DNA from: Symbioplanes lichenis
Lineage (GTDB): Bacteria > Actinomycetota > Actinomycetes > Mycobacteriales > Micromonosporaceae
Reading direction: 5' to 3'
Assembly (NCBI RefSeq): GCF_030709675.1
Contig: NZ_JAUZQD010000001.1
Coordinates: 620,001 to 684,000, forward strand
DNA length: 64,000 nucleotides
The notes under the pieces were generated by a model. The model did not search any database, was not told where the DNA came from, and saw nothing but the letters and a program-made list of their open reading frames with translations. A program made the position numbers and the translations under genes. Positions 58,683 through 64,000 of the stretch are shown here, one piece after another. Every line of letters starts with the position of its first letter. Positions within the stretch are counted from its first letter, which is position 1.

Positions 58683-59042
58683 TCAGCTGACGGTCTGCTT
58701 CTCGCGCAGCTCCTTGATCTTGGCCTTCTTGCCGCGGAGCTCGCGCAGGTAGTAGAGCTTGGCGCGACGCACGTCACCGCGGGTCACGACCTCGATCTTG
58801 TCGATCACCGGGCTGTTGAGCGGGTAGGTCCGCTCGACCCCGACGCCGAAGCTGATCTTGCGGATCTTGAAGGTCTCGCGCAGGCCACCGCCCTGACGGC
58901 TGATCACGACGCCCTGGAAGACCTGGACGCGGGAGCGGTTGCCCTCCACGACCCGGGCGTAGACCTTGAGCGTGTCACCGGCCCGGAAGTCGGGAATGTC
59001 GGTGCGCTGCGACTGGGCGTCGAGAGCGTCCAGCGTGTTCAT
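58683..59042 (-). CDS. rplS: 50S ribosomal protein L19
   Basis: A 119-residue L19. Conserved pieces are [60 protein letters not shown] and [23 protein letters not shown] 59042 is chosen by homology; an upstream in-frame ATG at 59072 is unlikely. It follows trmD across 123 bp in the rpsP-khpA-rimM-trmD-rplS order standard for bacteria. Confidence 0.98.
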   Translation of the reverse strand: MNTLDALDAQSQRTDIPDFRAGDTLKVYARVVEGNRSRVQVFQGVVISRQGGGLRETFKIRKISFGVGVERTYPLNSPVIDKIEVVTRGDVRRAKLYYLRELRGKKAKIKELREKQTVS

Positions 59043-59165
59043 CGCTGCATCCTCGTGTTCCTCAAAGCGCACCGGGAGTTCGATGCGCGAATGGGTACTG
59101 CTGATTCCCCGGCGGGGAGATCCTCGCCCGCCCGCCCACGGCGTGGGGGACGAACGGCAACCTCC

Positions 59166-59930
59166 CTACTTTGCCACACCCGGGCCCGGGACCCGAAATC
59201 CGGCGTCCTCGATCGCCGCCCGGTCCTTCTTGTCGAGCTTCTCCGGCGGATAGGCCGCGAAGAGGTCCGGCCGCCGGGTCGCGGTCCGCAGCAGAGATTG
59301 CGTACGCCGCCACCGCGCGATCCGCCCGTGATCACCCGACCGCAGCACGTCGGGCACCTCGCGGCCCTCCCACACGGCCGGCTTGGTGTAGACGGGGGCC
59401 TCGAGCAGCCCGTCCCCGTGCGACTCCTCGGTGAGCGACTCCGCGTTGCCGAGCACCCCGGGCAGCAGCCGCGTGACCGCCTCCATGACGACGATGACCG
59501 CGACCTCGCCGCCGAACAGCACGTAGTCACCGAGCGAGATCTCCCGTACGGGCATCCGCTCGGCGGCCGCGTCGATGACCCGCTGGTCGATGCCCTCGTA
59601 GCGCCCGCAGGCGAAGACGAGATGATCAAGAGTCGCCAGCGCGGCCGCGTCCGCCTGAGTGAACGGCTTGCCCACCGGCGACGGCACCACCAGCGTCGCA
59701 CCGGGCGACGCGACGGCCACCAGAGCAGCGGCCCACGGCTCCGGGCGCATGACCATGCCCGGCCCGCCCCCGTACGGCGAGTCGTCCACGGTCCGGTGGA
59801 CGTCGAAGGTCCAGGTGCGCAGATCGTGCACGTGGAGGTCGAGCGTGCCCGCGCCCCGGGCCTTGCCGATCAGCGACAGGTCCAGGGGGGCGAAGTACTC
59901 GGGAAAGATCGAGACGACGTCGACGCGCAC
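59166..59930 (-). CDS. trmD: tRNA (guanine37-N1)-methyltransferase
   Basis: A 254-residue SPOUT-class enzyme. N-terminal [64 protein letters not shown] and the trefoil knot [31 protein letters not shown]. Its start overlaps the rimM stop by one base (59930). Length is standard. Confidence 0.97.
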   Translation of the reverse strand: MRVDVVSIFPEYFAPLDLSLIGKARGAGTLDLHVHDLRTWTFDVHRTVDDSPYGGGPGMVMRPEPWAAALVAVASPGATLVVPSPVGKPFTQADAAALATLDHLVFACGRYEGIDQRVIDAAAERMPVREISLGDYVLFGGEVAVIVVMEAVTRLLPGVLGNAESLTEESHGDGLLEAPVYTKPAVWEGREVPDVLRSGDHGRIARWRRTQSLLRTATRRPDLFAAYPPEKLDKKDRAAIEDAGFRVPGPGVAK

Positions 59931-60505
59931 TACAGATCCAGCAGTCCCTCGGGCAGATCGGCCACGATCCGGCCGGCGCGGAGGTCGACCGTGGGGATCA
60001 TGGCCGTGACGAAGGGGATGAGGGCCGTGCCGCCGCCCGCCTTCTTCAGAACGATGAGGTCGGAGGCGGGGGCGTGATCGATCCGGTCGACCGTGCCCAG
60101 CTCGGTGCCCTCCGGGTCGACGACCGCGAGCCCGATCAGCTGATGGTCGTGGAACTCGTCGGGGTCGGACGGCGCGGCCACCTCGGCGCTGTCGACCTGG
60201 AGCAGCACGCCGCGCAGCTCCTCGGCGATGTTGCGGTCGTGGACGCCCTCGAACTGGGCGATGACCCGGCCCTGGTGCCAGCGCAGCGACTCGAGCGTCA
60301 GCGTCGGCGGCACCTGATAGCGCACGCCGGGCTCGGCAGCGGCGGCGACCGCCGGGCCGGTGGTCACCCGGCGGTCGCGCTGGACCTCCGTGTGGAACAC
60401 CGCCCCGGCGACGAATCTCGCCTCTGGCTCATCGGTCCGGACTGTCACCAGGACCTCCCCACGAATGCCGTGGGGCTTACCGATGTGACCGACTACCAGC
60501 AGCAT
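59930..60505 (-). CDS. rimM: Ribosome maturation factor RimM
   Basis: A 191-residue 16S rRNA processing protein that binds S19. The N-terminal domain has [28 protein letters not shown], and the PRC-barrel domain includes [37 protein letters not shown] and [19 protein letters not shown]. It sits between the KH protein gene (17-bp gap) and trmD. Confidence 0.96.
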   Translation of the reverse strand: MLLVVGHIGKPHGIRGEVLVTVRTDEPEARFVAGAVFHTEVQRDRRVTTGPAVAAAAEPGVRYQVPPTLTLESLRWHQGRVIAQFEGVHDRNIAEELRGVLLQVDSAEVAAPSDPDEFHDHQLIGLAVVDPEGTELGTVDRIDHAPASDLIVLKKAGGGTALIPFVTAMIPTVDLRAGRIVADLPEGLLDL

Positions 60506-60522
60506 CGTGTGACAGCAGCCGA

Positions 60523-60780
60523 TCAGTAGGCGTCGACGATGTCGACGCGGATGCCGCGCCCACCGATCGACCCGATGACCTGACGCAGCGCCTTGGCCGT
60601 GCGCCCGCCCCGCCCGATGACCGTTCCCAGGTCCTCGGGGTGGACGCGGACCTCGAGCCGCTTGCCGCGGCGCGAGTCGACCATCCGCACCCGGACGTCG
60701 TCCGGGTTGTCGACGATGCCCTTGACGAGGTGCTCCAGCGCGGGCCGGAGCGCCCCGTCAGCTCGCGTCGGCGCCGGCAC
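60523..60780 (-). CDS. KH-domain RNA-binding protein (KhpA family)
   Basis: About 85 residues. [76 protein letters not shown] is a single KH domain with its GRGG loop, always found between rpsP and rimM in actinobacteria. The start is a problem: no ATG, GTG or TTG lies at the conserved N-terminus. The nearest in-frame candidate is GTG 60780, overlapping the rpsP 3' end by 23 bases; a rarer start codon closer to the domain is also possible. Partners of KhpB in other bacteria bind small RNAs and affect cell shape. Confidence 0.85.
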   Translation of the reverse strand: MPAPTRADGALRPALEHLVKGIVDNPDDVRVRMVDSRRGKRLEVRVHPEDLGTVIGRGGRTAKALRQVIGSIGGRGIRVDIVDAY

Positions 60781-61303
60781 CGGCCGGGTCCTTCGCGTCC
60801 TCGGCGACGGCCTCGCGGTTGGGCTCCGCCGGGTCGACAGCCTTGGTGTCGGTCGGGCGGTCGGCGGCAACCTCGGGCGCGGCCGGGGTCTTGTCGTCGG
60901 CGGCCGGCTTGTCGGCCTTCGACTTCTTCGGGGTCTGCGCCTTGGCCGGGGTGTCGGCAACGCCGGCGGCGGCCTTGGCCTCGGCCTCGTAGGCGGCCTG
61001 ACGGTTCGCCTTCTCCGGCGCCACGAGCAGCGGCGGCGGGGCGGGGAGACCCTTGAACTGCTGCCAGTCGCCGGTCTTCTCCAGGATGCGCTGCACGGCC
61101 TCGCTCGGCTGCGCGCCGACCGAGAGCCAGTACTGCACGCGCTCGCTCTTGACCTCGATCACCGAGGGGTCGTGCTTCGGCTGGTAGATGCCGACGTACT
61201 CGATGGCGCGGCCGTCACGCTTGGTGCGCGAGTCGGCGACGACGATGCGGTACTGCGGGTTGCGGATCTTGCCCATCCGCAGGAGCCGGATCTTAACGGC
61301 CAC
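60758..61303 (-). CDS. rpsP: 30S ribosomal protein S16 with long Ala/Lys/Pro-rich tail
   Basis: A 181-residue S16. [42 protein letters not shown], then [23 protein letters not shown] form the ~85-residue core. The remaining ~95 residues (from [20 protein letters not shown] onward) are an acidic/basic Ala- and Pro-rich tail; an extended S16 tail is common in this group. GTG 61303 is the start by homology. Its 3' end overlaps the KH-protein gene in another frame. Confidence 0.96.
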   Translation of the reverse strand: MAVKIRLLRMGKIRNPQYRIVVADSRTKRDGRAIEYVGIYQPKHDPSVIEVKSERVQYWLSVGAQPSEAVQRILEKTGDWQQFKGLPAPPPLLVAPEKANRQAAYEAEAKAAAGVADTPAKAQTPKKSKADKPAADDKTPAAPEVAADRPTDTKAVDPAEPNREAVAEDAKDPAGAGADAS

Positions 61304-61477
61304 GGTTGTTTCGCTCCAGATGACGACGTGGGTGAGCCGGACGGAACCCACGTGGGGAGTGGGGCCGAAGTCTCGTGGACCGGCACCAGAGGGGTTAGAG
61401 GGCGCCTCGGATGCCGTATACCAGTCGTCCATTCTGCCAGATGGGGAGCGCTTCTTCCCAACCGGGCCGGGAAAGCG

Positions 61478-62098
61478 TCATCCCAGCTCGGTGAGCGCGG
61501 CCGCCGCGGCGGCGGCGAGCGTGGCGAAGGGCTTCTCGTAGACGCCGCGGCTCCAGCCGCCAGCCGGGGCGCGGAGGGCGACGGCCACGCTCACGAGCAG
61601 GTTGTGGTCGCGGGCCTCGACCCGGTAGGTGAGCGTGTCGCCCTCGGGGTCGTGGCTGCCGAACGCCTCCTGGCCGGCCGGCACGTCCCGGACGACGGTC
61701 TCGTCGTAGATGCTCTTGAACTGGCCGGTGCGATGCTGGCTGTGGCGCACCTGAGCGGCCGGGGCGTTGCGGTACCACTGCGCGACCACGACGGCGACAC
61801 CGCCCGACGCGATCGTGAAGGTGCAGGCGAGCTCCCGCGACCCGTCGTCCGCCGCGGCCACGTAGTTCTGCTTGCTCAGCTCGACGGCGTCCACCGCGGC
61901 GGCGATCGGCGCGAGATCGAGGGACGGGCACGCATCGGCGCGGGCCTGGTGCCGGATGCCGACGAAGTCGTAGACCCACCAGACCGAGTACGCCGTCGTG
62001 GCGATCGTCACCAGCAGGGACAGCGCGAACAGGATCAGCCGGGGCTTGCGGGGACCAGGGTCCCAGACAGGCGGCGCGAGGGGAGCCATAACGGTCAC
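61478..62098 (-). CDS. Single-pass membrane protein, unknown function
   Basis: A 206-residue protein. A transmembrane helix at about 22-46 (LILFALSLLVTIATTAYSVWWVYDFVGI) anchors an extracytoplasmic domain of ~155 residues with DACPSLDLAPIAAAVDAVEL, two cysteines (ACPS and LACTF) that may form a disulfide, and a C-terminal helix. I do not recognise a family. GTG 62098 or ATG 62089 may start it. It lies 174 bp upstream of rpsP on the same strand. Confidence 0.65.
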   Translation of the reverse strand: MTVMAPLAPPVWDPGPRKPRLILFALSLLVTIATTAYSVWWVYDFVGIRHQARADACPSLDLAPIAAAVDAVELSKQNYVAAADDGSRELACTFTIASGGVAVVVAQWYRNAPAAQVRHSQHRTGQFKSIYDETVVRDVPAGQEAFGSHDPEGDTLTYRVEARDHNLLVSVAVALRAPAGGWSRGVYEKPFATLAAAAAAALTELG

Positions 62099-62137
62099 CG
62101 GGGCAGCGTAGAGATCAACGCCTCAGTTCGCCGCCCC

Positions 62138-62268
62138 GTCCGGAAGGAGCAAGACTCCCCGTCCGGAAGGAGCAAGACTCCCCGTCCGGAAGGAGCAAGA
62201 CTCCCCGTTAGAAGGAGCAGGACTCCCCGTTCGGAACGAGCGGGACTCCTCAGAAGGAGCGGGGCTCC
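62138..62268 (-). repeat. 22-23-bp tandem repeats after the DUF402 gene
   Basis: Three identical units GTCCGGAAGGAGCAAGACTC(CCC) at 62138-62160, 62161-62183 and 62184-62206 are followed by three diverged ones (62207-62228, 62229-62250, 62251-62268). The last unit lies inside the 3' end of the DUF402 gene and contains its stop codon. Each unit has GGAG/CTCC arms able to form a small hairpin. Confidence 0.88.
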
Positions 62269-62906
62269 GCGGGCCGGTCCCACCCCGGCGGCAGCGACTC
62301 GAACGGCCCCCACGACGGGTCCGGCGTGAAGTCCGTCCACGTCCCGTCGAACGGGAATTCGCCCGCCTCGATCTGCTTGATCACGCCCCGCCCCGACGCC
62401 CACAGCGCGGCCTCGTCGCGCACCCAGTAGTGCTCGGGCAGGGCGAGCCGCTCGGCCAGCTCGTCCTCGTCCTTCCACGCCCACGACCGGTCGGGCGCCA
62501 CGACGATGTCCAGGTCGTAGTCGATCGTGTCGACCCCGGCGACCTCCCCGTCGTCCCACCGGAGCGCGGGTGCCTCCAGGTTGACGTACCAGTTCTGGAA
62601 GCGGTCCTGCTCGTCGCGGAAGAACCAGACCGAGTAGTCCGCGCCGGGCGGCAGGAACTTGAGCAGCCCCGGCCCCTGCCACGTCGCCGGGACCACCTTG
62701 TGCGGCAGGGTCACCCACTCGGTGAACGGCATGTCCCGGATGCCGCGGTCGTCGCCGGCCACCTCCAGGACGATCGCCGAGCCGCGGGCCAGCCACAGCA
62801 GCAGCCCGCGCTCGTCGTCGGAGACCACCCGGCAGGGCCGCACCGTGGCCAGGCGCGGCCCGTCGATGTTGCGGTAGAGGACGGTCCGTCCGGGCGCGAA
62901 GGTCAT
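62250..62906 (-). CDS. DUF402 domain-containing protein
   Basis: A 218-residue protein. VLYRNIDGPRLATVRPCRVVSDDERGLLLWLARGS, YSVWFFRDEQDRFQNWYVNLEAPALRWDDGEVAGVDTIDYDLDIVVAPDRSWAWKDEDEL is the DUF402/FomD-like pattern, with WYVNLE and DTIDYDLDIVV containing the acidic metal-binding residues known from FomD-type nucleotide hydrolases. ATG 62906 shares a base with the proS stop. Its terminal codons (RPAEPRSF) coincide with a tandem repeat that continues past the stop. Substrate unknown. Confidence 0.85.
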   Translation of the reverse strand: MTFAPGRTVLYRNIDGPRLATVRPCRVVSDDERGLLLWLARGSAIVLEVAGDDRGIRDMPFTEWVTLPHKVVPATWQGPGLLKFLPPGADYSVWFFRDEQDRFQNWYVNLEAPALRWDDGEVAGVDTIDYDLDIVVAPDRSWAWKDEDELAERLALPEHYWVRDEAALWASGRGVIKQIEAGEFPFDGTWTDFTPDPSWGPFESLPPGWDRPAEPRSF

Positions 62907-64000
62907 CAGTAGGCGCGGGCCAGGATCGCCTGCACGCCCGGTTCGTCCTCCGACTCGGGCACCGAGCCGTCCGGGTTGACCAGGCAGCGCACGGTCACCG
63001 CCTTGCCGTTGGCCTCGGCCTCGCCCTCGGCGCCGACCGCCGACCACGGGATCCGCGCCCAGCCGGTCTGCGCGGCCTCGATGGCGTCGCCCAGGGTCTT
63101 GACCTCGACGGTCTTGTCCTCGCGGTGCTGCAGGGCGGCGTCGTAGAGCCGCTGCTGGTCGGCCTTCAATGCGGCGACCACGTCGCTGACGACCTCACCG
63201 AGCGCGATCGGCGACTTGGTGCCGTCGGTGCGGCGGGCGACCACGGCGTTACCGGCGGCCAGGTCGCGCGGGCCCACCTCCACGCGTACGGGAATGCCCT
63301 GCAGCTCGGCGTCGACGGCCCGGCGGCCGAACGGGATGTCGGCCCGGTCGTCGACCTTGACCCGTACGCCGGCCGCCTTGAGCTCGTCGCGCAGCTTGAC
63401 CGCCGCCTCCTGCACACCCTCGCCGGCCTTGATCACCATGATCTGGGCCTGCACCGGGGCGAGCGCGGGCGGCAGCCGCAGCCCGTTGTCGTCGCCGTGC
63501 ACCATGATCAGCCCGCCGATCATGCGGGTGGTGCTGCCCCACGACGTCGTCCACGCGTGCTCGACCCCGCCGGCCTGCGACGTGTAGGTGATGTCGAACG
63601 CCTTGGCGAAGTTCTGTCCCAGCTCGTGCGACGTGCCCATCTGCAGGGCCTTGCCGTCGCCCATCATGGCCTCGAGGGTCATGGTGTTGATCGCGCCGGC
63701 GAAGCGCTCGCGGCTGGTCTTGCGCCCCGGTACGACCGGCAGCGCCATCAGGTTGACCATGAAGTCCTGGTAGACGTCGTGCAGGATGCGCCGCGCGTAG
63801 TCCCGGGCGTCGGCCTGCGTCGCGTGCGCGGTGTGCCCCTCCTGCCAGAGGAACTCGGTGGTCCGCAGGAACGTGCGCGGCCGCAGCTCCCAGCGCACGA
63901 CGTTGGCCCACTGGTTGAGCAGCAGCGGCAGGTCCCGGTAGGAGTCGATCCACTTGGCCATGAACTCGCCGAAGACCGTCTCGCTGGTGGGCCGGACCAC
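62906..64000 (-). CDS. proS: Prolyl-tRNA synthetase, C-terminal 364 residues (5' end beyond window)
   Basis: Class II aminoacyl-tRNA synthetase attaching proline to tRNA-Pro. The visible part starts in motif 2, VRPTSETVFGEFMAKWIDSY and NQWANVVRWELRPRTFLRTTEFLWQEGHTAHAT, continues through GTSHELGQNFAKAFDITYTSQ and motif 3, and ends with the anticodon-binding and C-terminal zinc-like domain finishing PGVQAILARAY. The RPTSE and WQEGHTAHAT patterns show the archaeal/eukaryote-type ProRS without an editing insertion, which some actinobacteria use. The N-terminus is off the right edge. Confidence 0.95.
   Translation of the reverse strand: MVRPTSETVFGEFMAKWIDSYRDLPLLLNQWANVVRWELRPRTFLRTTEFLWQEGHTAHATQADARDYARRILHDVYQDFMVNLMALPVVPGRKTSRERFAGAINTMTLEAMMGDGKALQMGTSHELGQNFAKAFDITYTSQAGGVEHAWTTSWGSTTRMIGGLIMVHGDDNGLRLPPALAPVQAQIMVIKAGEGVQEAAVKLRDELKAAGVRVKVDDRADIPFGRRAVDAELQGIPVRVEVGPRDLAAGNAVVARRTDGTKSPIALGEVVSDVVAALKADQQRLYDAALQHREDKTVEVKTLGDAIEAAQTGWARIPWSAVGAEGEAEANGKAVTVRCLVNPDGSVPESEDEPGVQAILARAY

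Noticed and set aside
62138..62268. CRISPR-like array
   Set aside because: Units are contiguous 22-23-bp tandem repeats without spacers, and no cas genes are present.

Overview
The window is very GC-rich actinobacterial chromosome, most likely Micromonosporaceae (Actinoplanes/Micromonospora type). This rests on codon usage, an F420-type LLM oxidoreductase, DUF4439, DUF2631 and DUF2469 proteins, a DivIVA-domain protein, a Rip1-type site-2 protease in the dxr-ispG block, many leaderless-type promoters, and the core order rpsB-tsf-pyrH-frr-cdsA-rlmN. No rRNA, tRNA, CRISPR array, phage or intact insertion sequence was found. proS is cut by the right edge and a DUF4439 gene by the left edge.

Layout. 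(1) 1-5.2 kb: DUF4439 end, map, a STAS anti-sigma antagonist, and a 1210-aa sensor carrying histidine kinase, receiver, SpoIIE phosphatase and RsbW-like kinase domains. (2) 5.3-12.3 kb: a gamma-glutamylation catabolic cluster with permease, glutamine-synthetase-like ligase, aldehyde dehydrogenase, SDR and two gamma-glutamyl hydrolases. (3) 12.3-18.7 kb: a MerR regulator with a complex leader, a DHFR-family remnant, a MITE-like palindrome, then DUF998, a NarL-type two-component system and an ABC exporter. (4) 18.7-22.1 kb: a TetR-controlled YhgE/ABC operon with a clear operator. (5) 22.1-29.2 kb: VOC and LLM proteins, DUF4081-GNAT, PadR, and the isoprenoid/protease block ispG-rip-dxr. (6) 29.2-38.0 kb: a 9-kb accessory segment (YcxB, YihY/BrkB, DUF3291, ArsR-like, MMPL, FAD oxidoreductase, MBL-Rieske). 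(7) 38.1-45.2 kb: DUF2631, DivIVA-like, rlmN, cdsA, frr, pyrH, tsf, rpsB. (8) 45.5-49.8 kb: Pro-rich membrane protein, yraN, comM-like, a microprotein, dprA. (9) 49.8-53.5 kb: a divergent HTH plus two cysteine-motif genes, two minisatellites, xerC with 3' repeats. (10) 53.6-64 kb: class V aminotransferase, M23-like protein, DUF2469, rnhB, NUDIX, two lepB, rplS, trmD, rimM, KH protein, rpsP, a membrane protein, DUF402, proS.

Functionally, the core genes cover translation (rpsB, tsf, frr, rpsP, rplS, rimM, trmD, rlmN, proS, map), MEP isoprenoid synthesis (dxr, ispG), lipid CDP-activation (cdsA), UMP phosphorylation (pyrH), protein export (two lepB, rip) and DNA uptake/recombination (comM-like, dprA, xerC, rnhB). 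Accessory genes cover signalling, export and nitrogen-compound catabolism.

The most unusual signals are non-coding. Three genes (ispG, xerC, the DUF402 gene) are followed by tandem repeats that echo their own 3' ends and stop codons. Three intergenic regions carry pairs of DnaA-box-like 9-mers spaced exactly 17 bp. There are two minisatellites, a 164-bp MITE-like palindrome touching a promoter, and at least twelve TANNNT -10 boxes 6-8 nt before start codons. All functional statements come from reading the sequence and family knowledge; no database search was run.
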